Part shown: positions 1 to 14,534 of the stretch, piece by piece
Layout of the letters: every line of letters begins with the position of its first letter
Numbering within the stretch: the stretch's first letter is position 1
Origin: Acanthochlamys bracteata
Lineage: Eukaryota > Streptophyta > Magnoliopsida > Pandanales > Velloziaceae
Assembly: GCA_019914995.1 (NCBI GenBank)
Contig: CM034139.1
Coordinates: forward strand, 5,496,461-5,560,460
Reading direction: 5' to 3'
Length of the DNA: 64,000 bases
Made by a program: the position numbers and the translations under genes
Notes under the pieces: model-generated
Databases searched by the model: none
The model's input: only the letters and a program-made list of their open reading frames with translations
What the model was told of the DNA's origin: nothing

Positions 1-214
1 CCAAAAATATCATACCAAGCAAAAAAAGACACATTCCACATCCGCCTAGAAATATTTCAAGCACCCGTGAAAACATAACAGCAATAAGAGCGCCTGATTT
101 AGAGGAGAAAATAAAGTATTGAGTAACAACAACAGAAAACTGGAAGTGTATAAGCTCCAAAACATCATCTAAACTTCCAAAATCTAATTTTCAAAAGGGA
201 AATGAGAAATCAAC

Positions 215-413
215 CTGAGCACAGGTCAGAAGTCCCACAAACAAACCCTTGTCGCGCAATCTCTGCAGAAGCCTCCCCTTCCGCGTGGCTATTAACTCCA
301 TTACCATTATTATTATTATCACCTGTCTTTACCGGCACCGTCGCCGGTGATTCACTGGAGCTCATTCCAAGAAAATCGTGAAAGATGGGCTTGTCTTCTT
401 CGCTATCCATCAT
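215..413 (-). CDS. TIFY8: TIFY8-like protein, first coding exon only (gene leaves the window)
   Basis: Only the N-terminal exon is present; the gene runs leftwards out of the window. The methionine pair at 413/410 opens a peptide with the motif KPIFHDFLGM at about residues 7-16, an Asn-rich stretch, and a TSDL segment just before a clean donor (CAG then GTTGAT at 215/214). The FHDFLGM motif near the N terminus followed by a TSDL segment is what I know from TIFY8 proteins, which are nuclear transcriptional regulators related to JAZ repressors and recruit NINJA/TOPLESS-type corepressors. The TIFY domain itself would lie outside the window, so the family call rests on the N terminus only. A methionine at 464 is in frame, but the leader it adds is Arg/Lys-rich and unlike a conserved start, so I prefer 413. 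The sequence upstream (to about 850) is CT-rich on the coding strand, as plant 5' leaders often are. Confidence 0.55.
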
Positions 414-3400
414 CACCAAGCCATACTCTTTTCTTTTTCTCACTCTCACACACACAAGAAGCACACTAAAAAAACAATCTTTTTGCCATCCTTTGCTTTA
501 TACTTGTTCGTTTCCTTGTTCTTATCATAGTATGGAGAAAAAAGAGAGAGATCGGAGTGCGAGAAAGATAAAGTTAATGTGTTCTTTGGTTTTAGAGAAG
601 AAGTAGCATTAAAGAGGAGAAAAGGTGGCGGCTTTCCTTTTTCTTTGCTGCTGCTGCTTCTACTGTTGTTGTTGTTGTTGGTTCTTGTTCTTTGTGTTCT
701 TGTAGAGTCGCCAAGCTGTAGAGTTGCAGCCCAGCAGCACAGCAACAACAACACAAGAAAGAAAAAAAGAGAGAAACAATCGCAAAGTGTGGGATGGCGT
801 GTAGTGGGAAGAGAGAGAAAAGAGAGAGCAGGATAGCTGTTGGCGTGTGAGTTCGTTTTACAAATTCATCCCTGAATTATTTTTTTTAAATCTCTGAGTA
901 AGCAATAGAAAATGATGCCAGAAATTTGAAGACTGAAATTGAAAGAAAATAATTAATGGATTGAAACTGGAAAAAATATTTGGCCTTTTGCTTTTGTGTA
1001 TTGTTGTATATCTGTGGAAGTTAGAAGTTGGGTTTGGTATAATGGAGAGAAAGGACCACACCTGCAGAGGAAAAAAAGAACTAAAAGAAAGAAAACAAAG
1101 ATGGTGTTTTCTTGTTTTTGAACTCTACAATAATAAATTCAGTCAAGTTGAGTAGAAGCTGGTTGTGTTTATTGTGAAGTTGCAAATAAAAATCATAAAA
1201 GAATTAGAAGCAAAAACAGTTCAAAAGAAAAAAGAAATGTTGGTTTATAAAAATTAAGACTAATGATTAAGGAGAGTGTACTTACTGATCATGTTCACAT
1301 AAGTAGGGCAATAATAAAGTTGGCAATCTGATTAACGTAATTAATGGCACTATAGAACTGATGAAGAACCCAAAAAAATCAACTAACTGAGAGGCAACGA
1401 AACTTAAGTCATTATCAAGCAAGATGCATGCCAATTGCAAACCTTTCTGCTGATAAAACTTACTTTTTTTCTTCAGCATTATGAGTTTGAAGTTAGATTC
1501 AGAGCAGCCAGTGAAAACCCAAAACCTGTTTATCTGAATGAATCTCTTATCACTACTTATCCACTACTTTCTCAAAAAAGTTGCTTGAATGCACTTCAGA
1601 TCTTGAGTTTGTTCTGTAGATAACATTATCTATCTTAGTTAATGCAAAAGGAAATCGCAAGTTCTTAACGACTATAAGAAAATGATACAGGCAATCTTTC
1701 ATAGTGCTACCTGCGTTGGTAATGAAAACTTTTTCATGATAGTCACAGCAAAATGCAAGTGATGTCGGTTATTACATTAGTGCTTTTAGAATAACATTCT
1801 AGTTCTCAGAGCAAGACAAAGATTATGTGTAGTGATACAACACAAGGATTTCAAACAGACGTAACCAGAAAAGCTCGATCTAGTGAAAGCTATTTCTTTA
1901 AATCAAACGAGTTGCTATTTGTACTTGGTAGTTATCAAAACTTAAGATGTTGGAACAATTTTATTCTCTTTAAATTATTCTCTTCTGCATATAAAGTTTT
2001 CGTGAGAACAAAAAATAGTAAGTTTCAAGCTACTCTATCATATGACTCATAAGAACTGAGCCCTATATACCTATACTGCAGTATGCAATGATTCTCAATC
2101 TAAGCTAATACAAGGCACAATCCATCAATCACACACTACTTGTTTCATAAAAAAGAATAATTCTGTAGTGACAACACTACAAAATTTAAGGTTCAGACAT
2201 ATAGAATATTCTTAATGATGGCTCCCTGGTGGTAGTGACAAGGTGATCAATGCTTGCTGTGGACCCAAAAGGCAAAGTAAATTTTCTACAGACTAGCCAC
2301 TTTCTTAAAGTTCACATAAAGGGTAAACCCCAAATAAACAACATAGAATTACATGCAGAAAACTTCACCAGTATATACTACGTTCTAAAAGCAGTGAAGA
2401 CCCAAAAGGCAAAGTAAATTTTCTACAGACTAGCCACTTCTTAAAGTTCACATAAAGGGTAAACCCCAAATAAACAACATAGAATTACATGCAGAAAACT
2501 TCACCAATATACTACGTTCTAAAAGCAGTCAAGACTTACCTCTTATCTTGTCGATGGAAATCCAGGAGATGATGTTCGAGTTTTGTTTTAGCAGGTTTTT
2601 TGTTTGTTCCTCTTATCATGTATTGGCAGAAGCTACTATACTGCTTGGAGGGAGAAAAAAAGAAACAGAAGGAACTGGGAAGGTTTCACAGTCACAGGAA
2701 AAAGACTTTCACCGCGCACCAGTTCACAATCACAGGAAAGAGACTTTCACCGCGCACCATTTAAGTAACACAAGAAAAGGAATAAGATTAGTAAGGTTGA
2801 GATACTAACCTCTGACAAGGGGAATTTGACTCCATGAAAGCTACATATATCATAGTCGAATGTGCTTCTCTTTCTGTATAAAAAACATAAGGTCGAGTAT
2901 AAATGTCTGGCAGGGGGCTTCCCAAGAGGTTTCAATAGCATCAGCATATAGTTGTCAGCACATTTCCAATTTATATATGCCATCACCCATGATCCAATAC
3001 TTGGGCATCAACCTACTTGAAAGTTGCAAGACTATCATGCCAGGACAGCCACCAGAACAATTAAGGTGTTAGTTGGTAGAGGAAATCTCAGATTTCCATT
3101 AACGGACTACCTAAAAATTACATATATTGTACTTTGCTGCAAAAGAATGAAGTGTTTTGGTGTCAAGACATTTTAAGCGTCCGGAATTCAAACAAAAAAA
3201 AAGGCAGGGAAATAAGACTACGTTACTGAGTTAAAAGGCTTCATAAACTAGATCTTGGCATACAGTGTAATAAGCTTGTCAGTTTCATAACAACATCCAT
3301 TCAGTTGGAAATATTCTCGATCCAGATATCTTCAACTAGAAAAGCTACACCATACTGGAAAAGGTATACATGATTTTCTTTTCAAGCAAATTTTTATCAA

Positions 3401-4188
3401 GCAAATTAAATATCATCCACAGCTTCAAAGATTAGTCCAAAAGAAATGGACAACACTCCAAATACTATTGCTCCCAATCTGCAAGGTACAGATGGTTATA
3501 GAGTTGCATTACCTTATGCACAGTGGTGTTCCAATATGTGTACTTTGACAGGTAAATTTCAATGTAATTTATGCACATAACAGAACATGCAATTCACTTA
3601 TGAACTTGCAATTTCACGCACACGCGCTCAGACACAAATGAAAAAACAGAGAAAGGACAACAGGCTGTTGAGACATCATATTCGATTTTTAGCAAAACAA
3701 CAAACAAGTTGCTTACACCAAAAAAAAAAAAAATACCTCAAAAAGGTTCGACAACAGTAGATGGCATATAAACTAAAAAAGGAACTAAGCTAGAGATAGG
3801 AAGATGCATTAGTACCTTACTCAGATTGCAGTTCTATAAGAGGGGACGGCTAGAAACAGACGGTATCAGGATACTTAAAGAGTAATTCCAAAATTTTGAC
3901 ATGAACACTAAAAGGTATCATGAATTTTGATAAAATCAATGAGTACCACAAACAGACACAGACAGACACACACATAAAACAAGAGGCATATCATTGTATG
4001 AAGTGACTGTACATTTATTCAAGCATAATAAGCAAGTAATGTTTCCACAATGTACAGAAGAAAGACCACACTAGTAAGTTTTTCCACCATGAACAATTAA
4101 GACCCTTCAGTTTGATTAATCATTACAAATATTTGATAATACTCTACTCCTGCATTACTATAGGATATTCAATTCAAAATTAACTCTA
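414..4188. other. Spacer between TIFY8-like 5' end and PPR 3' end
   Basis: I see no convincing protein-coding gene here. The first 450 bases are the CT/GA-rich leader of the TIFY8-like gene, including a GTT/CTG-rich stretch at about 646-690 that reads as poly-Leu in one frame and is low-complexity, not coding. Strong minus-strand splice-donor-like signals sit at about 2537 (AAGAG then GTAAGT) and 2809 (AGAG then GTTAGT). They could belong to untranslated exons of the TIFY8-like transcript or to a spliced 3' UTR of the PPR gene. Confidence 0.4.
2262..2533. repeat. Tandem duplication, two copies of about 137 bp
   Basis: The block starting GACCCAAAAGGCAAAGTAAA at 2262 starts again at 2399. The copies differ by two small indels and a few substitutions, so the duplication is recent. 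No coding frame spans it. A second, shorter tandem repeat of about 37 bp, built around CTTTCACCGCGCACCA, lies nearby at about 2705-2762. Confidence 0.85.
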
Positions 4189-6036
4189 CTAACCTTTCAC
4201 CGCATAGTATCTTCTTCTAATATCTTCTATTAACCTATATGCACTCTCCAAATCTTTATCTGCTGAGCTTTCTGAATTGCTCCTTTCCTTAGAACTTTTA
4301 CATGCCTTAAGGGTCTCAGACATTTCTTCCGCTCTCTTCATTATCGACTTCCTTAGTTGCAAGTTCTCATCCCCTTCTTTCTCTCTGCATGTACCAGGCA
4401 ACTTACTAGAGTGTGGTACAGAGTTCATCAACTCAATTACTTTTCTTTGTAAGTCAACCATACCCATCTTCTTCAGCTCCTTCACAAGCCTATGATATGT
4501 GATAAACTGAGGCACAATCCCCCTCTTAATCATACTATCAAACTCCTCACAAGCTTCATTGAATCTCCTCAAACGGCTTAGCAAATGAACTAGCATTGTA
4601 CTTGTTGCCAAGTCTGACTCATAACCATTCTGATTCATCTCCTTAATCATCTGTATGGCCAAAGTTAACCGCTGCTTCTCACATAGCATCTTGATCAGTA
4701 GCTGGTAAGTGACTCGGTCAGGCAAGTACCCGGAGTCAACCATCTTAGTGTACAAATTCATCCCCTCCTCAATCATTCCAAACTTGGAGAAGTGCAAGAA
4801 GAAATAGTTGTAAGTTGTAGCGGTTGGTAAAACTCCCATTCCTATCATCATTTTAAGAATATTGCTCGCACCAGCTAAATCTTTGTGCTTGCAGAAACCT
4901 TTTACTAACACGTTAAATGTTGAGATGTTTGGTGAAATGCCAAACAAAGAGAACTTCTCCAAGAAGCCCATTGCCTCTTTAAACCTGCCAGCTTCAGACA
5001 AGGCATCAACAATTGGATTGCAAGTAAAATAGTTCAGTTTCATCCTCGCAGAGCGCATTTCTTCAAGAAATGTAAGGGCTTCATCCGGCCGCCTCAAGCT
5101 GCAAAGGCCCTCAATCAAGGTGCCATAGGTGACAACATCAGGTGTTACACCATCGCGTTGCATTTGCAACCAGATGCTCTCAGCTTTGCGTGGGCGTTGA
5201 GCACGGAACCATCCATGAAGTAAGATATTATAGCACCGTGTGGATGGTGTCCATCCCAGCTGAAGCTCTGCCTCCTGGCGTTTTGCAAAACAGTCAGCTG
5301 CAACACGTGCATGACCCTCTTTACAGAGAGCATCCAGCAGAATCTCAAAGGGGTCAGATTGGCCAAAACTCAATTCTTGATAATCACAGTTACCATTACA
5401 AGCAGATGTCTTTTCGGGATAACTATCTAAATCACCACTATAATCAGAAGAGCTCACTATATTGCCATCAATTTCAGCATTACAAGCTTGAAAGTTTATC
5501 GCATTATCATCAAAACTGCCTTTACAAGCAGAATCATTTTCTGGATTGTCACTAGAATTGAAACCAGAAGCTAAAAAACTTACTGAAACACTACCGCAAG
5601 CAGAAACTCTATCAGAATTTTCATCAAGCTGGCAACTTGGAGAAAAAGCACAATCCGGGAAATGATAAGATCGAGCATTAGTAGCAGAAACACGTTCAAG
5701 ATTAAAGTTTGAGAACACCTGCGGATGGCGGCAAAGAAAATGCCAAGTCCGGACAGCAGCATGGGGCATGCACCGAGCGTAGCGTCGAACTAGAGCAACA
5801 TAGGAAGAGAACGGATGAGGCTGTGGCGAGTGAAGAACGTGCGACCATGCAAGATCGAACTGCCGCTGGCGGGCAAGAATCTCTACGGCATCCACTGAAG
5901 CTTTGATGCCTGCCCATCGACCTAGAGCAACATACATATATACACACTGTTAATGTTCTCCTTAAAAGGGTTGCTATAATCGGGAAAATAAGAATAAAAT
6001 GAAAAGGTAAGAGAATATTTCTGTACCTTTCGGCAT
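4189..6036 (-). CDS. SOAR1: PPR protein, SOAR1/At5g11310-like
   Basis: The long exon 4189-5921 encodes a P-class pentatricopeptide repeat protein. Tandem 35-residue repeats run from about residue 195 to 500 (for example VTPDVVTYGTLIEGLC), followed by a tail with RKSIMKRAEEMSETLK, which I recognise from At5g11310. That Arabidopsis protein is described as SOAR1, a negative regulator of ABA signalling; organelle RNA binding is the general PPR role. An ATG at 5937 is open without splicing (582 aa), but it lies inside a sequence that looks like an intron end (TTGCTCTAG). I prefer a small first exon starting at ATG 6036 and ending at 6027, spliced to 5921, which reads MPKGRWAGI in frame and gives 580 aa. 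About 110 Ser/Asn/Cys-rich residues (roughly 75-190) separate the N terminus from the repeats, in a place where my memory of SOAR1 has only a short linker. The original N terminus appears to sit at 7145-7529. Confidence 0.8.
5725..5930 (-). repeat. Copy B of a 206-bp duplicated PPR segment
   Basis: This segment, inside the PPR coding region, matches 7145-7350 without gaps at an offset of exactly 1420 bases. I count about 24 differences in 206 positions, near 88% identity. It encodes the stretch from GRWAGI through RTWHFLC. Homology stops abruptly at both ends. Confidence 0.9.
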
Positions 6037-7144
6037 TTAAGAACGGAAAATTTAAAGATGGCTCGAAACAACTGGAAACTTTCGCATTCACAATTTCAAA
6101 CCCTGGCAAACAAAAACCCTATCTCGGCAACAACTGCAAAGAAACCTCCGGTTTCCTCCCTCGGTTTCTTCTCAAGCGTTTTGGTTCCCCGAACTCATGG
6201 AAGAGTGCAGGAAACGAATATCGAAATAAACTCGAAAATCGACGAAAGCAAGCAAAGCGGTTGATGACAATCGATCAAGGGGTGAACAGAGAGTGTGAAT
6301 GTGTTTGAAGCGAAGAGAAAACCTAGACAAGTATTGGAAGAAGGTTTACAACTGGGATCGCAATATCTCCGAGAGATGTGAAAACCCAAATTAGAGAAAG
6401 AGGACGCGGCCATGGAAATTATAAAAGGGAGGGAGAGAGAGAAAGCGAGAAGGTTTACAACTTTACAATAACATTTCATACAGACATTATTTAATAGTAA
6501 TTAACTTAATGGAAGGATGCAGAAATTCTTAACCTAATTGGGCTGGGCTAACTATTATTGAAATCTTAAGACAAATTTTATTTGAAACTCGGTTTTGAGA
6601 TTGGAATACTCTGCTGTCTGCACATCTAGATTTTTTACGCCTGCTATATATAAATAGACGGTCTAGATATAACCACGTAACTAATTAACTAATAACCGTT
6701 CTTGCTCTCTTTTCTCTGGCCAGAAACCATCATCCTCTTCTCCGATGACGACAAGAATAAGCCATGATCCCGTCTTTACCATATGTTTCCTTAATTCTAC
6801 TCTCTTCTCTCTCCCTTCAACGACAACGACAACAATAAACATACTCTTCAACTCCACCGCAAAAAGAGAAAAACATAAAAAATCTTCGCGATCTTAATCA
6901 ACTCTAAAAGCTCAAAAACATACAAAACAAAATGAATTATACAAGAATAAGAATAAGCTGAAATTGAACAAACTTAAACTGAAAACGTTGTGCTCGGATC
7001 GCATCGAATTCACGAACCCCACACTGTTGTGCTCCATTCATCAATCTCTGTTTCAACCCGACACCAACGCTACTGCAATTATTTTCCACGTTCTTCTCAG
7101 CCAATCAAAATATTATCATCAATATATTAGACAGCTCTTTGCCA
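6037..7144. other. Interposed segment between the two PPR pieces
   Basis: About 1.1 kb separates the intact PPR gene from its detached 5' end. TATA-like sequences occur at about 6420-6427 (TATAAAAGG, plus) and 6645-6655 (TATATATAAATA; its reverse complement is also TATA-like). The stretch 6060-6420, read on minus, is open but shows no family I recognise and is best seen as promoter or leader of the PPR gene. No transposase or terminal repeats were found in it. Confidence 0.4.
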
Positions 7145-7529
7145 ATGGTCGCAGAGAAAATGCCATGTCCGGGCAGCAGCATGGGGCATGGATACAGCGT
7201 AGCGTCGAACTAGAGCAACATAGGAAGAGAATGGGTGAGCGTGAGGTGAGCGAAGGACGAGCGACCATGCAAGATTGAAGTGCCGCTGGCGGGCAAGAAT
7301 CTCTACGGCATCCACTGAAGCTTCGATGCCTGCCCATCGGCTGAGAGCAAGAAACTGAAAAAGTTTAGATCTCGAGAAGTTTGCAGGATAGATAGAAGGA
7401 AATCCAAGAAGGAGAGATGGAAGAGTTGAACAAAGCGGCGGCAGGTTCCGGTGATCGGAGAAGGTCTGCGATTGTTGCGGCAGCCGTGGTGGAGAGATTG
7501 TTGCGGGGAAGTAGTTGTTTAGGAAGCAT
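7145..7529 (-). pseudogene. Detached ancestral 5' end of the PPR gene
   Basis: Reading minus from ATG 7529, the first frame gives MLPKQLLPRNNLSTTAAAT, then DLLRSPEPAAALF, and stops after 55 codons. This resembles the start of Arabidopsis SOAR1 as I remember it (an RNLSTDA-type motif followed by a Ser-rich stretch). A second frame, open through the whole interval, carries FLALSRWAGI and then DAVEILARQRHFNLAWSLVL, which is the duplicated segment also present in the intact PPR gene. The two pieces are in different frames, so at least one frameshift separates them. After TWHFLC at 7145 the homology ends and unrelated sequence follows. I infer that this is the former 5' end of the same gene, now cut off by about 1.2 kb of inserted or duplicated DNA. 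Confidence 0.7.
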
Positions 7530-7727
7530 TTACAAAAAAGAAATTTGAGGCCACTCTTTTGCTAAATAATTATATACCAAAATAATCATCCTAATAGATA
7601 AATTTAGCAACAAAGCCTCTTAACTTTCAAATTAAAAAAATTACCAACACTTTCATTAGAGATATTTGTACACGAGTTCTATGATTCAAAGAAGAACAAA
7701 TGTTTGGACATAAATTTAGAAGACAGA

Positions 7728-11273
<3,546 letters not shown>

Positions 11274-11933
11274 TTCCACTCCAACAGCTCCAGATCTCAA
11301 TCCAACGAACCCAAAAGCACTCAAAGATCAAAATTTTCTCGATCTATCTCTCCTCAACTACACAAATCTTTTCTGTGTAGATTGAAAAGATCAAATTTTT
11401 TATCCCATAAAAGAAGAAGAGATTTTGAAATTTGTTGTGTTGGTTACTTGGCCGGCGTTTGTCGACGGTGACATATGAACTGAAACAGGAAGCTTGATTT
11501 TGGGCCACGATCTGCCCATTAAATAATTTGGCTAGTCCAAATTTGTTGGTCGACGACCACATTCATTATTTGGTCTATTGGGCCGATTATGGTCCAATAG
11601 ACCTATTAAATAATTGGCTTAGTCCCAAAATTTTTGTTGAAACTCCCATAAGGTGAAATCTGAGATTGAAAATTCGAAATCAAACACAAAGAAAACAACC
11701 AATTTACTTCAAACATTTTAAAACAAATTGAAGATGGATTCAATTCAGATTATCAAGTGAAGGTTGAAAAGAAGAAGGTGAAAGGAAACAGATTGTTTTT
11801 CGGTTAACGTGAAGAAGAAAAGAAGATTCAAGAACTAGGAAAGATAACCACAGGTATGAATTTGTGGACAATATCAGCTTTCTTTTTTCCTATCTATAAA
11901 AACAAGAGAATGTGAAGTACATCACTTTGAAAA
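11274..11933. promoter_or_regulatory. Divergent promoter region KTN1 / PNSB3
   Basis: The 660 bases between the two start codons hold several symmetrical elements: TGGTCGACGACCA (11547-11559, odd palindrome), an inverted repeat GGTCTATTGG / CCAATAGACC with a 12-bp spacer (11572-11603), and a direct repeat starting ATTAAATAATT at 11518 and about 11605. TGGGCC, the core of TCP-bound site II elements, occurs near 11501 and again at the edge of the inverted repeat (11579-11584). CTATAAAAAC at about 11894 is a TATA-like box in PNSB3 orientation. Confidence 0.5.
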
Positions 11934-13232
11934 ATGGCAGCAACAAGTTTGCTCTCTCTATCTTTCTTCTCACAAAGTGTTCTTAGCAGCAGCAATTCAA
12001 CTTCTATCAACAATGTCAGAACAAGAACTACATCAAAGCCTTCAAGAATCTCCATTGCCCACTGCTCCGCAGCAGCTTCTTCTACTGAGGCGGGTGTTGC
12101 AAAGCCTCAAATTGAGCTTGAGTTCATTGGGGTAATGATATGTATACATTAATTCATATGCATTGGCTATATATGGATGCTGGTTTGTACGTATGTATGA
12201 TGATTGATGTTAATTTGTGGTTGTGTAGAATAAGGTCAGGGAAGATGGGAATTACCCTGTTGAAAGAACATCAGTGATAAGCGGCGAAAAGGTTCTCCGT
12301 AACATTATGATTGAGAACAAGATTGAGCTCTATGGACCCTATGTAATGCCCTCTCTCATATGTTTGGGAAAACATTTACTTGGATTATACTTTAATTTGT
12401 GTCTATTGACATGCTAACTTGTGTATGTTTTCTGAATCAGGGTAAAGTCATGAACTGTGGAGGAGGAGGTAGCTGTGGCACATGCATTGTTGAGGTAATG
12501 TAACAAAAATGAATGGTTCATCGTTTTCAATTCCTATGTTCTTGCTTTTTGCATCTATAGATAGTAACGAGTGATTATTGTCTGAACGTTATATATGAAG
12601 AATTTTTTGTTAAGAGTTGCAAGCAGTAGAAGACTTTTAAGTCGTTTCAGCCTGCAATTTACTTCAATGAATAAGAAGCTCGAATACGCAACCTTATATG
12701 ATGTATGCCGCTTAAGAGACCCCATTTCGCGTTTGCAATTGGCAATACTTTTTCATCTATCAAGCTGCAGTTTTATACAAGAACACTTATAAAAGCAATT
12801 GCAGATAATCAATGGTAAGGATCTACTTAGTGAGAGGACAAGAGCTGAAGATCGATACTTGAAGAAGGTAACAATGCTGCAACCTTAAAATCTCTCCTCA
12901 CTAATATATGAAAGAAAAGCGAAAATGATAACTGCATTTCCATACAAGTGCTTGTTTTGCTGCATTTTCAAATGAAATCTTGACGTATTTCAATAATTGT
13001 CTGCTTCTTGTCTGTTCCAGAAGCCTGAATCTTGGAGACTCGCTTGTCAAACTATCGTAGGAAACAAAGAAAATGCTGGCAAGGTATGTGGCAGTTATGC
13101 TTCGCTGCATTCGTATATCTCGTTTGGCATGATTTGAGTCTTGATTGACTACTTCCATTCTTTTGGTGATGACCTTTTTTTCCGCTTTCTTCTCAGATTG
13201 TAGTTCAGCAATTACCTCAGTGGAAGAAGTGA
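11934..13232 (+). CDS. PNSB3: PNSB3, ferredoxin-like subunit of chloroplast NDH subcomplex B
   Basis: Six exons (11934-12131, 12229-12342, 12441-12494, 12805-12867, 13021-13083, 13197-13232), nearly all ending on codon boundaries, encode 175 aa. Residues 1 to about 45 are a Ser/Thr-rich plastid transit peptide. The mature part is a 2Fe-2S ferredoxin fold with the cysteine cluster CGGGGSCGTC and a downstream WRLACQT supplying the fourth ligand. The tail RLP/QLPQWKK and the motif KKPESWRLACQT match NDF4/PNSB3 (At3g16250), a subunit of the thylakoid NADH dehydrogenase-like complex that carries cyclic electron flow around photosystem I. The first cysteine spacing is CX5C rather than the CX4C of electron-carrier ferredoxins; I recall the same in the Arabidopsis protein, so it is a family trait. 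Confidence 0.95.
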
Positions 13233-14534
13233 ACATTTGCAAAAGTTTTAGTTGTACATACATAGTGAAGAAAATATTCAAGCAACTACATTGTTTTGTA
13301 GATCCCTCAACCAATTTGTAGCTTTAACCTGGAGTCATAACTGTTTCACTTTCAGCTCTTCTTGATACAGTTTGATGTATGAATCAAAATTAACATCTGA
13401 AATATGTAAGATGCAGTGGAATTCATAGAATGAGTATATGGCCTTGGATATATGTTCTTGTAAAAGAATGGTAATGTACATTCTGTTCTTTTTTGTCAAC
13501 ATACAAGGTTACAGTTGCTACACATTGCTAACATTTCTGCAACAGATTTGAAAACAAAAAAAAGAAAACTTTTCATCAAAAAAAAAAAAAAAAAAGCATT
13601 TATCATTCTTAGAAGACGAGTTTAAGCAGTTGATCCACAAGCTTTCTTGTTGTGACCGTTACTATTTACAACTACTACACCGGACAATCTTTTAAAACTC
13701 GTACATGGATAATGGATTTGCTGGTTTTTCTCTTGCTTGGCCAACCGGTTGGCGGGTGGGTGTATTTTATTATATAAAAGTAAATTTTGTAAGGACGTGT
13801 TTCAAACGTCAATAACTTTAGTTTCTCCTATTAAATTTTGAATTCTGAACAGTTATATATTTCAATTACATAAAAAATTCAGAACTTCACTTTCACATAC
13901 AGAATTTTAATTCTAAATTTTTTATTTGCACACTTCTCAATATAATTATATTTTTTAATTTTTAACACACTTCAAAAAATTATTGAAATACAAATATTAA
14001 ACTTTATTTTAAAAAAAATTTTACTTTTTACTTTCACTTTTACGAAACTCAGTTACGAACATTTAAAACACGCTCTAAAAATAAAATATGAAATTCAAAA
14101 AAATAAAATTATAAATTTAAATTAAATTGATAAAAATAAAGTACGATGATATTAAATATCATCGCTCTAAACAAGTCGATTGGATCGTTTGAAGTAGTTG
14201 GCAAAGAATATGTCGAGCGGTAGCAGTAGAAGTAGTTGGCGCAGAACGTAGTTATGAATGTCGACCGTTAAAAACTCCGTGCCAATGACCTGGTCGGATT
14301 CAAAACCTCTCCGGTTGCATGGAATGTCAATTGTAAAGTGGCTTCCTACTCTAGAATCTTCAATGCCCGTATTCTATATATTGAGACATATAACGAAAAA
14401 TGGAGGGATGTATTTGCAAAAGATGAATGGAAGTGAACGAAGGCGTTACCCGGAACGAGTGATACTACTTGGCTAGTTGGCTTCTGATTCTTTCTTTCTT
14501 CGTGCCAAGCCAAGAGACCAACGAACAAAAAAAA
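13233..14534. other. Spacer PNSB3-GLYK
   Basis: The first 400 bases are likely 3' UTR of PNSB3. A poly-A run lies at about 13579-13595. The rest is AT-rich and contains a MITE-like inverted-repeat element (13793-14076). The last 300 bases are the GLYK promoter and leader. No gene was seen. Confidence 0.5.
13793..14076. mobile_element. MITE-like element with imperfect terminal inverted repeats
   Basis: The left end GGACGTGTTTCAAACGT and the reverse complement of the right end (AGAGCGTGTTTTAAATGT) match over roughly 30 bp, with later shared blocks TAACT and AGTTTC. The interior is about 280 bp, AT-rich and non-coding, as in miniature inverted-repeat transposons. I could not define a clear target-site duplication, so the superfamily is open. 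Confidence 0.5.

Noticed and set aside
579..836. Open frame with a poly-Leu run
   Set aside because: It comes from a GTT/CTG microsatellite in the TIFY8-like leader and has no conserved features.
6195..6479. 94-codon frame on minus upstream of the PPR gene
   Set aside because: It overlaps the probable promoter and leader of the PPR gene, has no homology I recognise, and is not in frame with the PPR coding sequence.
6763..6837. Short plus ORF MIPSLPYVSLILLSSLSLQ after a TATA-like box
   Set aside because: At 24 codons, with signal-peptide-like composition but no conservation evidence, it cannot be told from chance.
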